52,964 nt of DNA from a virus, in IMG/VR virus record IMGVR_UViG_3300037351_000019, positions 1 through 52,964 of that record. The stretch is one strand, 5' to 3'. Shown here one piece after another: positions 15,238 through 23,567 of this stretch; the first letter of the stretch is position 1; each line of letters begins with the position of its first letter. The translations under genes and the position numbers were made by a program. The notes under the pieces were generated by a model that had not been told where the DNA came from, did not search any database, and was given only the letters and a program-made list of their open reading frames with translations.

Positions 15238-15381
15238 ATGAAACGGAATCGGAAGTACGCAGTCATGATCGATGGAGCGGACATCTTCAACGCTTCCATG
15301 ACGCCAGCACTCGCGAAGAAACTCCGTGAGCGTTCACGGGTTCGCGTGTCGACGTGCTCTAAGCGTGAGGGCGTGCGGTGA
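15238..15381 (+). CDS. Hypothetical 47-residue basic protein
   Basis: The start has a strong ribosome-binding site (TTGGAGGG) and is the first ATG after promoter element 2. The product is basic, with a segment MTPALAKKLRERSRVRVSTC. It overlaps the next gene by GTGA. The family is unknown. Confidence 0.6.
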   Translation: MKRNRKYAVMIDGADIFNASMTPALAKKLRERSRVRVSTCSKREGVR

Positions 15382-15746
15382 AACTCCGTCGCACCCATCG
15401 CATGACACCCAAGCCGACCGACCCGAGGTATCCGCAGCACGGATTCACGCCACGAAAGCCCTACATCGTCAGCGATTACGTCTCGGACGAAGTGTGGGAG
15501 GAATGCGCAAAACTCGCCGATGACAACGGCTACGTCCTGTTCAAGATTTCCGACGCGGACGGTGAGATCGTGGTGCTGAAAGAGAAGATGTCAATTCAAG
15601 ACGTACGAAGCGCCGAGGTAGTTCCATCGTCTGAGTTGATCAGCGAGATTCGGCGCGGTTCATTCTTCGCACTCAAGCCTGGTGAAAGGGGCAAGCATGG
15701 CACCGTTGGAGAGGGGGTGGTGAGTGAAGACAACGCGCAGTCGTAG
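15378..15746 (+). CDS. Hypothetical protein
   Basis: Encodes 122 residues from a GTG coupled to the previous stop. The central part (YIVSDYVSDEVWEECAKLA, then GYVLFKISDADGEIVVL) predicts a small alpha/beta fold, and the C-terminus is flexible. No family was recognised. It is part of a small operon inserted between portal and capsid protease genes. Confidence 0.6.
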   Translation: MKLRRTHRMTPKPTDPRYPQHGFTPRKPYIVSDYVSDEVWEECAKLADDNGYVLFKISDADGEIVVLKEKMSIQDVRSAEVVPSSELISEIRRGSFFALKPGERGKHGTVGEGVVSEDNAQS

Positions 15747-15775
15747 TTGCCTTATCCCCCGATCATCGGAGTCCA

Positions 15776-16168
15776 ATGAAGTCGCTTACCCGATTACTGT
15801 CAATCAGTCTCATATGTTTCTCCCTAGCGTTGGCTGGCAATGCTCAGACAGCGAGTGCCACCACGCATCACCGCTTTTGGGGTCCAGTGCTGTCACTGCC
15901 GGCGGCGCTGCGAGCGCACGTCCCTTGCATCATGAAGAGGGAGTCCAACTCGACCTACAAGAAGTTGAACCTCGGTGACAACAATCGTTTCGGTTCAAGT
16001 GGAATCTTCCAGATGGAGCAAGCCACCTTCGCCGCGCATCAACAGGCCGCTGGCGTTCCGCTCCGAATCCATGTCTGGCAAGCTTCGCCCTACCAGCAGG
16101 AACTCGTCTTCGTCGAGATTCTGCGAGTCGACGGAACGGGACCGTGGACTCGATATGACGGTTGTTAA
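15776..16168 (+). CDS. Secreted lysozyme/Rpf-like transglycosylase
   Basis: Encodes 130 residues, with GGAG before the ATG. An N-terminal signal peptide (MKSLTRLLSISLICFSLALA, cleavage near the ASA-type site around residue 28) is followed by a compact domain. It starts with CIMKRES (the Glu is the expected catalytic acid), then SSGIFQ, a helix ending in QASPYQQ, and a C-terminal PW...C. This is the resuscitation-promoting-factor/lysozyme pattern of actinobacteria, cutting peptidoglycan glycan chains. Export by the host Sec pathway and attack from outside the membrane, or release during lysis, are both possible. It lies far from the NlpC/P60 lysis gene at 37240. Confidence 0.75.
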   Translation: MKSLTRLLSISLICFSLALAGNAQTASATTHHRFWGPVLSLPAALRAHVPCIMKRESNSTYKKLNLGDNNRFGSSGIFQMEQATFAAHQQAAGVPLRIHVWQASPYQQELVFVEILRVDGTGPWTRYDGC

Positions 16169-16173
16169 GTTCT

Positions 16174-16234
16174 CCCCGCAGCGGGCGATGCCCGACCTCA
16201 TTCCGCCAAGTATGAGAAAGCCACCGCTGCGGGG
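16174..16234. repeat. 11-bp perfect inverted repeat
   Basis: CCCCGCAGCGG (16174-16184) is the exact reverse complement of 16224-16234, with a 39-base gap. A 31-residue reading frame (16155-16250, rich in Pro and Arg) covers it but is not convincing as a gene. The stem could stabilise or terminate the transcript of the lysozyme-like gene. Confidence 0.6.
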
Positions 16235-16240
16235 ACCATC

Positions 16241-16378
16241 ATGCAGATAATCCTCAACGGTCACGACTTCGTTGTAACGCCACCGATGATCGTGGTCGGG
16301 CTGTACATTGACTGCGTTACAGGACTCATCATCTACTACGCGCGGAGGAAACGGCATGCTCGTATTCGAAACCATTGA
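16241..16378 (+). CDS. Small single-span membrane protein (45 residues)
   Basis: ATG start just after the inverted repeat. A hydrophobic stretch (PPMIVVGLYIDCVTGLIIYY) followed by a basic tail (ARRKRHARIRNH) predicts one membrane helix with the C-terminus in the cytoplasm. Placed after a secreted lysozyme-like gene it could be a holin-type or accessory lysis peptide. Support is modest. Confidence 0.45.
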   Translation: MQIILNGHDFVVTPPMIVVGLYIDCVTGLIIYYARRKRHARIRNH

Positions 16379-16436
16379 TGATCTCGTTGCTTGGATGGAC
16401 GTTCTCTCGGCGCTCGGAAACTGCGGGCTGTACTAG
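16356..16436 (+). CDS. Tiny ORF with strong ribosome-binding site (26 residues)
   Basis: GGAGG (16344-16348) lies 7 bases before this ATG, the best ribosome-binding site in the area, so translation is likely even though the peptide is very short and mostly acidic/hydrophobic (LVFETIDDLVAWMDVLSALG). It overlaps the end of the previous small gene. The function is unknown. Confidence 0.45.
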   Translation: MLVFETIDDLVAWMDVLSALGNCGLY

Positions 16437-16506
16437 ATTCACAAATGCCGGCTGCGATCGATTGCCACTGAGTGGTCTAGAAGTTTGAGTTCAGACGGTT
16501 TCATTT

Positions 16507-16516
16507 TGTGTGACAA
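16507..16516 (-). promoter_or_regulatory. Isolated TTGTCACACA site
   Basis: Perfect copy (as TGTGTGACAA) of the 10-mer clustered around the small terminase gene. It lies in the 143-base gap before the capsid protease gene; no clear promoter was identified there. Flanking bases extend it to a near-palindrome, TTTGTGTGACAAA. Confidence 0.6.
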
Positions 16517-16579
16517 ATTGATTCCGACACTTTGACTTGCTCAGAGAGTATTCTGGCGCCAAGTGCGTCAAGGAGAGCA

Positions 16580-18805
16580 ATGACTCGCAAACTGTCGGAA
16601 CCTAAATCTCGTGGCGAGATAATCTCGTCCTTCGCCTCAATGAAGTTCGCGGCGCCAGCGCCTACAACGACACCAGCCGACACCGCTCCGAAGCCGACCG
16701 CTGACGAACCGACCGATACCGCAGACACCGACGTCGATACCGCCATCTCTTCACTGCGCGACGATCTGAACGCCGCCATCAAAGCTCAGGCCGCGGACCC
16801 CGATGCGACGACGGACGACAACGACACGAAGGTCTCTGACGTGTTGGCTGAGATGGACAAGTTGCTCACGACTCTCGAGACCGACCAGAAGGCCGACGAC
16901 GCTGGGGATGCGGAACAGACCCCCGACCCTTCGAAAGCCCCGCCGACTGAACAGAACGAGACGCCCGCGAAACTCGCACTCGCGCCCGAGGACACGACGA
17001 CGCCAGTCATCAATCCCGTTGACGAATCGGGCAACGTCGATCCTGACGCCATCTGTGCGACGGACGGATGCGGCCACCTTGCAAGCGTGCACAACGACAC
17101 CGACACTGGCGAGAACTCAGGAGCGTGCACCGCACCAGAATGCCAGTGCCAGGAACTTACGTTCGGCTCGAACACCACCGATGGAGAACTAGCTCCCACG
17201 GGTGAAGGCGGTGGCCCGGACAATCAAGGCGGTGACGGGATGGCCTCGCGTGGGAAGTCATTCGCTGACGCCGTCAGCCCGGTGACGAGTGACGACTCTG
17301 CGCCGGTCGCTGGCGATCCCATTGGCGGGGATGATGAATTGAACCTCCCGCCCGAGATGTCCGGTGGGATGAACATGGGACCAGCGTTCACGATTCCTGT
17401 GGCGATAATCGAAGGCCAGCCCACAGGCGACGGACGAGACATCGCTCTCAATGCTCTGTCATGGGGTCCACCACCGTATGCGTTGATGGGCATGGCGACC
17501 AGCACGCACGATCCGATGGGCTTCGATCCCAATGATCCTGCGGTCCTCTGTGGAAGAATCGATTCCTTCGAACGCGCGTCAGGTCAGGGTGATACCCAAG
17601 TCATCATCGGCAAGGGATATTTCTTAGCGAATGAAGACGGGATGTACTTCGCGGACCTCTTGGACCAGATGGGCCGACTTCCGGTTTCGGGAGATGTGAC
17701 GGTGGATGAATCAGAAGTCATCGTCGGTGAAGTCGACGAGTACGGTTGGCCGATGGACATGAGTGAGACGTTGACCAAAGGCACGCTTGCTGCAGTAACA
17801 ATTCTCCCGTTCGGTCCAGCCTTCGAAGGCGCGTACATCGTTCTCGGAGACGGTGGGGAGACCCAAGCCATTCCTGTGACGTCCGATGACGTCCCGGCCA
17901 TGCCTCCCGCACTTGCCGCAGGTGGTCAGATCGTCCACTGGATCGCCGCCTCGGATTGCGTTCCCTGTGACCAAGGGCTTGAGGTAATGCTTGCCAGTGG
18001 TGGACCGTCCAAGCCTCCCAAGGCGTGGTTCGAAGATCCGAAGTTCTCCATTGATGACGGAAGGCTCATGTCGTTCATCGCCCAGGGCGACAAGGGCAAG
18101 ATGATCTCCGGTTACGCCTGCCCTCCTACGGTTACCGAAGAAGGCGAGGTCTACGGACACCTTGCTCCGTGGGGCGTGTGCCACATCGGCCAACGTGGGA
18201 AGTGCGTCACTGCTCCGCATTCAGGTGTTGACTACGCGCACTTCAAGCGCGGCCAACATGTGATTACTGCAGAAGGTGAAACGATCCGCGTCGGAGTCTT
18301 AACTGCGAACACGGGCCACGCTGACCTTCGTCTTGGAGCAAATGCGACAATGGCGCACTACGACAACACGGCCTTCCAAGCGGCTGACGTCGTGATGTTC
18401 GAAGATGAATTCGGCATTGCGTATCACGGAGCGTTACGTCCCGATGCCACCGAAGCCCAGGTCAGGATGCTCCGCGCCTCCGCGTTGTCAGGCGACTGGC
18501 GCGAGATTGGCGGTCAGTTGGAACTCGTTGCTGCTTTGGCAGTGAATCAACCCGGCTTCCCAATGGCGATAACGGCTCACGGTTCGGTTACCGCACTCAC
18601 GGCCGCGGGCTCGTGGCAGATGTTCGTCCTTGGTCATCCTGAGATTTCAGACCTGACCGAAGAGGACGGCGCGACGCTGGCGAAACTTGCACGAGGTCCG
18701 ATGATCCGACTCGTCCGCAGGGACGCCACTGAACGACTCGCGAAGAACCGAAGTGACGTCGCAAAGAACGCTCGCGAGCGAATCGCAAAGTTAGAAAGGG
18801 TCTGA
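16580..18805 (+). CDS. Capsid maturation protease-like protein
   Basis: Encodes 741 residues. The ATG at 16580 is chosen because AAGGAG precedes it; an upstream ATG in frame lacks a site. Residues 1-150 are acidic, Thr/Ala/Asp-rich and disordered. A Cys cluster (CATDGCGHLASVHND, later C...CQC) at about 155-190 is likely zinc-binding. The C-terminal half carries YGHLAPWGVCHIG and ALSGDWREIGGQLELVAALA, hallmarks of an actinophage family annotated as capsid maturation protease. It would process the scaffold and capsid protein (23568) during head assembly. The C-terminal helix (ERLAKNRSDVAKNARERIAKL) is basic. Catalytic residues were not identified with confidence. Confidence 0.7.
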   Translation: MTRKLSEPKSRGEIISSFASMKFAAPAPTTTPADTAPKPTADEPTDTADTDVDTAISSLRDDLNAAIKAQAADPDATTDDNDTKVSDVLAEMDKLLTTLETDQKADDAGDAEQTPDPSKAPPTEQNETPAKLALAPEDTTTPVINPVDESGNVDPDAICATDGCGHLASVHNDTDTGENSGACTAPECQCQELTFGSNTTDGELAPTGEGGGPDNQGGDGMASRGKSFADAVSPVTSDDSAPVAGDPIGGDDELNLPPEMSGGMNMGPAFTIPVAIIEGQPTGDGRDIALNALSWGPPPYALMGMATSTHDPMGFDPNDPAVLCGRIDSFERASGQGDTQVIIGKGYFLANEDGMYFADLLDQMGRLPVSGDVTVDESEVIVGEVDEYGWPMDMSETLTKGTLAAVTILPFGPAFEGAYIVLGDGGETQAIPVTSDDVPAMPPALAAGGQIVHWIAASDCVPCDQGLEVMLASGGPSKPPKAWFEDPKFSIDDGRLMSFIAQGDKGKMISGYACPPTVTEEGEVYGHLAPWGVCHIGQRGKCVTAPHSGVDYAHFKRGQHVITAEGETIRVGVLTANTGHADLRLGANATMAHYDNTAFQAADVVMFEDEFGIAYHGALRPDATEAQVRMLRASALSGDWREIGGQLELVAALAVNQPGFPMAITAHGSVTALTAAGSWQMFVLGHPEISDLTEEDGATLAKLARGPMIRLVRRDATERLAKNRSDVAKNARERIAKLERV

Positions 18806-18806
18806 C

Positions 18807-18923
18807 GTGTTGTGGACCGTCGCGGCGTTCGTGGTTGGCTTCGTGATCCTCCCCTGCGCTGTATGGAAACTAATGGATGCCTTGGATGATCAGGGCTATC
18901 TGACAAATCGAAATCGAAAGTAG
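18807..18923 (+). CDS. Small membrane protein (38 residues)
   Basis: GTG start with AAGGG upstream, one base after the previous stop. A single hydrophobic helix (TVAAFVVGFVILPCAVW) is followed by a polar tail. It sits alone among virion genes. The role is unknown. Confidence 0.5.
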   Translation: MLWTVAAFVVGFVILPCAVWKLMDALDDQGYLTNRNRK

Positions 18924-18929
18924 GACATC

Positions 18930-19319
18930 ATGGCCGTAGGAGCATCCGCAACGATCGTCAACGCACTGTTGGCGTCAATACTGAACGGGACCGCATTCAC
19001 GACGTACTCGAACCCCTACGTTCAGTTGCACACCGGTAACCCCGGCGCGGCAGGGACATCCAACATCGCCGGCGAGTCAACTCGAGAACAGATGACCGGA
19101 ACATTCGTCGTCTCTGCCGGTGCTTCGACGAATCCGGCTGCGGTTAACTGGACCTCCGTTTCTACTGCCGAGACCTACACTGACGTCTCGTTATGGTCGT
19201 TGGCGACCGGTGGGACGTTCCTCGGCTCGGGAACCATCACTGCGAATGCTGTTTCGGTCGGTGACAATTTCCAAATTCCCATTGGTGATCTCTCGATCTC
19301 CATGCCGACCGCCAGTTAA
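18930..19319 (+). CDS. Virion protein with a common phage beta-domain
   Basis: Encodes 129 residues. The motif YVQLHTGNPGAAGTSNIAGE (about residues 29-48) matches a domain found on many phage structural proteins (the 'LHTxDPGxxG' type). A beta-sandwich-like remainder ends in a Ser/Thr tail. It is probably a tail or fibre component and is followed after 3 bases by a larger fibre-like gene. Confidence 0.65.
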   Translation: MAVGASATIVNALLASILNGTAFTTYSNPYVQLHTGNPGAAGTSNIAGESTREQMTGTFVVSAGASTNPAAVNWTSVSTAETYTDVSLWSLATGGTFLGSGTITANAVSVGDNFQIPIGDLSISMPTAS

Positions 19320-19322
19320 GCC

Positions 19323-21767
19323 ATGACGAAGTGGCTAGTAGCCACAGGCGTAGGTTCAGACTCCAACGGCGGAACGTCTATATCGGTTCTTGCCACGGGA
19401 ACTGACGGGATCGCGAACTCTGCAGCGGGGTTAACCAAGTTCACGTCGATCTCTGCAACGTGGACCTCGGCCCTGATAGGTCAAGCAATCCGGGCGTCCT
19501 CAGGAACTTTGACGCGCCTGATTTCGGCGGTTCAGGCATCTCAGAGCATCGCGACGGCCGTCACGGCCAGTGGCCTCACGACATTCACTTCAGCGGGTCT
19601 GTTTAACGCGACCATGTTGGGTTGCGCGGTCTCTGGTCCGGGGATAGCGGCAGGTACTTACATCTCGGCCTATACCAACTCATCGTCGATGACGCTCTCG
19701 GCTGCTGCTGGCGCGGGGTTCGGTTCAGGTGCAGCGACCATCGGGCCGTTACTCACAACCACCGGAACGACGAACTTCACCGCTGCAACAGGTCAGACGT
19801 GGACAGTCGGCGGCATGAAGGCCACGCTCAACCAGTGCCTCGTCACCGCATCAGGTCTGAAAAACGTCCTCGCAGCAGGCGACCTCATCTACGAAGGCGC
19901 GGGGACGTACCGCGAGACCGCCGCCAACGCAGTCTCCGGTTCGCAACTCTCCACCACCTACAACGGGACGAACGGGTCGTCGCTCACGACGCTCGGTTCC
20001 GTCATCACTTTGACCTCGACTACAGGACTCGTCGCGCCTCCTTCGGGTTACTACAACCAAGGCTCCGTCGTCACTTCGACGGTCATATTGAACACGTTGC
20101 TGGCGACTGCGGGCACCTATACCATCACCATCGCGGGCTACACGGCGTACACAGCGGCGTGGAACGTCACTGCCGCTGCACTCCAAACCGCTCTGAGCAA
20201 TGGAACGAACGGCCCGGCTGGTACGACTGTGACGTTCGGGTCATTGCCAACCTCGACGGCGGGGCCTGGCGTGTACCAAATCCTCGTTCCAGGTCAACTC
20301 GCTGTCACTGCGAGTTTCACTGGGCTGACGGGCGGGTCACCGACCATCGTTGGCAGTGCAGTCGTCGGATTCACGTGGACCGGCATCTCTGGTTCGACCT
20401 TGACGGGAGTTACGTTCCTCACCAACAACACAGTGACTTCAGCAGCAACGGTTGCGAGTTCGGCAACGCTTCTGGTCTCTACGCCTATCTGGGTTATTGG
20501 AGATGTGGACGGGGCACAGACGGGACAGGCAGGGCAAGTCACTCACTCCGCATTTACCACGAACGACACAACGGCACCGAGTGCGACCGTGCTTCTGGCT
20601 CTTGCCGCGACAACGAACCTTTCGTTTGCGCTCGTGACGTTCGTCAACGGAACTGGCGGGGGGACCGTAACGAACACCGCTGCGGCTGCCATCAACTGGT
20701 ACACCTTCATTGATTGCCAGTTCAACTCCATAATGCAATTCAGTAACCCTCAGATATTCCTTAAGTCCTCGACTACTGGCTTGGCGATGTGCGTCATCGT
20801 TGATCGGTGCTCAGGGGGACTTATTTCGTCGGGCGGCTTTGTGGAAATAAATCCGGCGACAACCGCTTCGGGCTCTGCTGACTTCGACTTGCTCTGCGTC
20901 GTCAGGAACTGCTTGGCGTTCCCAGCCTTCGGATTCGGCGTCTCCTGCTCGGCTACGGGAACCGCAGCCTTCAACCCTGGTGGGGTTCGTTCGTTCAACA
21001 ACGACTTCTACGCCTCAACCGGCGTCCAAACGACCCCTGCGTCGCGTGTGTCAACCACCATTCCTTGCGAGGCTCACGACAACCTACTCATCACCAACGG
21101 GGCGGCTGTCTCTGCTGGCACGTCCGGCCAACTTGTGGAGGACCACAACATCCTCATCTCTGGAACGCCGCGAACCAACGTCACCGCAGGCACAGGTTCA
21201 CAGACAACCGCCTACGCCCCTCTTTTGGAACTCGGTCAGTCCTTCAAGTGGGCTGGGGTCTTTCGTCAGTTCATGGCCCCCGATGGTCCAAGTTCACCAC
21301 TGTTGGGATTCGGGAACTCAGCGGGAGCGCCAAGCGTGGACTGGGCGAACCGAAACCGGCCGAGCGGGGGGAAGTCAGCATTGAACGCGGTGGGGTATGC
21401 GGAGTTGCACGATTTCGCGATTCAGGATACGAGTGTGTTCCCTTCGGGGGGCAGTTCGAGCGGCAAACTCATCGGCCCTGGCGATCAGTTCTTGTTCATC
21501 CCCGTTGACGCGACGTCGACGGTCATCACGATTCAGCTCTACATGAGCAGTGGTTACGGAGGATCGAACTATGCCGCTGCGACCCTTCATGCTTCGGGTG
21601 AACTTGGCACCGCCGCGCAAACCCAAACGTGCAGTTCGACCCTCTCGACATGGCAGACGCTGACGTTCAGCGCCATCACCCCGAGCAAGCAGGGCTACGT
21701 GATTCTTCAAATTGACAGTTACGACACGAGCGGAACGGCAACGGTCAACTTTGGCGCGATAACTTGA
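19323..21767 (+). CDS. Large fibre-like structural protein
   Basis: Encodes 814 residues, very rich in Thr, Ser, Ala and Gly with alternating beta patterns throughout (repeated TxTxSGLTTFTSAG-like segments). This suggests beta-helix or stacked beta-sandwich architecture. The last 130 residues (STVITIQLYMSSGYGGSNYA, TWQTLTFSAITPSKQGYVIL) look like a carbohydrate-binding beta-sandwich. It is a probable receptor-binding fibre or head appendage. Three such genes in a row between protease and capsid genes is unusual. Confidence 0.6.
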   Translation: MTKWLVATGVGSDSNGGTSISVLATGTDGIANSAAGLTKFTSISATWTSALIGQAIRASSGTLTRLISAVQASQSIATAVTASGLTTFTSAGLFNATMLGCAVSGPGIAAGTYISAYTNSSSMTLSAAAGAGFGSGAATIGPLLTTTGTTNFTAATGQTWTVGGMKATLNQCLVTASGLKNVLAAGDLIYEGAGTYRETAANAVSGSQLSTTYNGTNGSSLTTLGSVITLTSTTGLVAPPSGYYNQGSVVTSTVILNTLLATAGTYTITIAGYTAYTAAWNVTAAALQTALSNGTNGPAGTTVTFGSLPTSTAGPGVYQILVPGQLAVTASFTGLTGGSPTIVGSAVVGFTWTGISGSTLTGVTFLTNNTVTSAATVASSATLLVSTPIWVIGDVDGAQTGQAGQVTHSAFTTNDTTAPSATVLLALAATTNLSFALVTFVNGTGGGTVTNTAAAAINWYTFIDCQFNSIMQFSNPQIFLKSSTTGLAMCVIVDRCSGGLISSGGFVEINPATTASGSADFDLLCVVRNCLAFPAFGFGVSCSATGTAAFNPGGVRSFNNDFYASTGVQTTPASRVSTTIPCEAHDNLLITNGAAVSAGTSGQLVEDHNILISGTPRTNVTAGTGSQTTAYAPLLELGQSFKWAGVFRQFMAPDGPSSPLLGFGNSAGAPSVDWANRNRPSGGKSALNAVGYAELHDFAIQDTSVFPSGGSSSGKLIGPGDQFLFIPVDATSTVITIQLYMSSGYGGSNYAAATLHASGELGTAAQTQTCSSTLSTWQTLTFSAITPSKQGYVILQIDSYDTSGTATVNFGAIT

Positions 21768-21768
21768 G

Positions 21769-23409
21769 ATGACCGCGAACTCGAATAACGTCAATTACTT
21801 CCTGCGTGACGGCACGGTCATATTCCGTTGGGCGCTCGGATCAATCTCTGAAGGAACTGGCGCGGTTGATTACTTCTCGCGTAGTGGAACGGTTCTCTTC
21901 CAAGGCGTCATTCAACCTGCACTCACCACCGTCACGGGAACCGCAAGTGTCACCTTCGGCAACCTCGCGATTACTTCGACCTCGCAGAAGACCGTCTTCG
22001 GGCACTCGTCAGTAGCGCTAGGCAACTTGTCAATAACCGCAACGAGCAAACGCACCACGTTCGCCACTTCGTCTGTGACCTTCGCAAACCTCAGCATCAC
22101 CGCAATCTCGCGCGACACGGTCGTTGGGAACGCGACTGTTTCATTTGGCAATCTCTCCATCTCAGCGACATCGAAAAGAACAGTCCTTGGCGTATCTTCC
22201 ATCACCGCTGGCAATCTTTCGATCGGCGCCACCTCGAAGAGAACCGTTTTCGGCTCGTCATCCGTTTCCGCTGGAAATCTCAATGTCACAGCCACGAGCA
22301 AACGAACCGTCTTCTCTACTTCATCAGTGCCCTTTGGTGCATTGGGAATTAGTGCAACGAGCACGCGGACAACGTTTGCCACATCAACGTTACATTTCGG
22401 GAATCTCTCAATCGCCGCAACGTCAGAGGAAATAGTTACTGGAAACGCGACGATTACGTTTGGTTCGCTCGCCCTTACGGCGACGTCGAAGAAGACGGTC
22501 ATTGGAAGTGCGAGCGTCGCATTGGGATCACTGGCAATCTCCGCGGCCTCCAAGAGGACGACCTTCGCGATGTCTGCCGTGACCTTTGGCAACCTGAGCA
22601 TTTCCGCGACCTCGAAGGCGACGGTCATCGGTACTTCCTCAGTCACCTTCGGAAATCTGTCTATCTTGGCCACGTCACAAAAGACGGTGCTTGGAACGTC
22701 GGGCATTTCATTCGCGAATCTCGCGATTTCAGCGACGAGCCAGAAAACAGTCTTCGGAAATTCAACTGTCGCTCTGGGGAACCTCTCGATATCGGCTACT
22801 TCGAAACGCACCACGCACGCGACAGCAAGCGTGACGTTCGGGAACCTCTCGATCGAAGCCACGTCCACGGAGTACGTCATCGGTCACGCCACGATCACCT
22901 TTGGAGCGTTGAGCATCGAAGCGACTTCACAGGTGACTGCCTTCGGAACCTCGTCGGTGAATCTCGGGAACCTGAGTATCACTTCGACAAGCCAACGAAC
23001 GACCTTTGCGACCTCCAGTGTTTCGTTTGACGCTCTCGCCATCAATTCACTGAGTCAACGAACGGCCTTCGGAACTTCGTCAGTCTCATTCGACTCACTC
23101 TCCATCATCGTTACGGGATTTGGCTACATCCCAGGCTCGGCGAGTGTGAGCTTTGGAAACTTGGATATTGAAGCGGTCTCGTCGTTCACCGTGACGGGGA
23201 CTGCATCATTGGAGTTTTCATCCTTGAATCTCTCGGCGTCGGGCATGGGGTTCGTCGTGGGAATCTGCGTGATCAATTTCTGTCCCGAGTGTGAACCGTC
23301 TAACGGAACTGGCGTCCTACCAGGGACGTTGTATCAGACTGTGCCTAAGAGATCGACGGGGCACACTCGCAGGAGCAACGGACGATCCGCACCTTCACGG
23401 AGACGTTAG
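21769..23409 (+). CDS. Repeat protein: 21 tandem 21-residue beta repeats
   Basis: Encodes 546 residues: an N-terminal 53 residues, then 21 back-to-back repeats of 21 residues (residues 54-494), then a 52-residue tail with CPEC and a basic end. The consensus is TVFGTSSVSFGNLSISATSKR: one beta-hairpin per repeat with conserved Gly, Phe, Asn-Leu and Thr-Ser. Repeats diverge at most third codon positions, so the array is old and under selection for protein, not DNA. A long solenoid or fibre is expected, such as a head or tail spike. Gradual decay of the consensus is seen in the last four units. Confidence 0.7.
   Translation: MTANSNNVNYFLRDGTVIFRWALGSISEGTGAVDYFSRSGTVLFQGVIQPALTTVTGTASVTFGNLAITSTSQKTVFGHSSVALGNLSITATSKRTTFATSSVTFANLSITAISRDTVVGNATVSFGNLSISATSKRTVLGVSSITAGNLSIGATSKRTVFGSSSVSAGNLNVTATSKRTVFSTSSVPFGALGISATSTRTTFATSTLHFGNLSIAATSEEIVTGNATITFGSLALTATSKKTVIGSASVALGSLAISAASKRTTFAMSAVTFGNLSISATSKATVIGTSSVTFGNLSILATSQKTVLGTSGISFANLAISATSQKTVFGNSTVALGNLSISATSKRTTHATASVTFGNLSIEATSTEYVIGHATITFGALSIEATSQVTAFGTSSVNLGNLSITSTSQRTTFATSSVSFDALAINSLSQRTAFGTSSVSFDSLSIIVTGFGYIPGSASVSFGNLDIEAVSSFTVTGTASLEFSSLNLSASGMGFVVGICVINFCPECEPSNGTGVLPGTLYQTVPKRSTGHTRRSNGRSAPSRRR
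21928..23250 (+). repeat. Array of 21 coding repeats of 63 bp
   Basis: Direct 63-bp units encode the 21-residue repeats of the fibre-like protein. The period is constant over all 21 units with no insertions, while nucleotide identity between units is limited. A long minus-strand open frame over the array is a by-product of the codon pattern. Confidence 0.8.
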
Positions 23410-23430
23410 AAGTTCCTGTCTTACGGATGC

Positions 23431-23459
23431 TTGACATTGCGATAATCGCGTCTTAACAT
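23431..23459 (+). promoter_or_regulatory. Sigma-A-type promoter of the capsid operon with operator-like dyad
   Basis: TTGACA (23431-23436), a 17-base spacer and TAACAT (23454-23459). The spacer contains GCGATAATCGC (23439-23449), a perfect 5-1-5 dyad where a repressor would block polymerase. It lies 108 bases upstream of the major capsid gene in the longest gap of the structural region. A small hairpin (TCTCGA/TCGAGA, about 23481-23497) sits in the leader. Confidence 0.7.
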
Positions 23460-23567
23460 TCCGAGCAGTAAAGGCGAAGTCTCGATCAATTCGAGATGGA
23501 ACTCTGCCGATGAATTCGGTTTCCTAAGACGCAACAATGCGTCGAACATTTACAGGAGCCGAATTCC

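Noticed and set aside
16155-16250. 31-residue reading frame over the inverted repeat after the lysozyme-like gene
   Set aside because: No ribosome-binding site, Pro/Arg-rich shadow-like composition, and its sequence is explained by the stem arms.
19622-20713. 363-residue open frame in another plus frame
   Set aside because: It is an out-of-frame reading of the Thr/Ser-rich fibre gene, with His/Arg/Cys-rich composition typical of shadow frames.
21912-22880. 322-residue open frame on the minus strand
   Set aside because: It mirrors the 63-bp coding repeats of the plus-strand fibre gene, which has an obvious repeat protein product; the reverse frame has no ribosome-binding site or recognisable domain.
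21928-23250. Regular repeats considered as a CRISPR array
   Set aside because: Units are contiguous 63-bp coding repeats with no spacers, and there are no cas genes.
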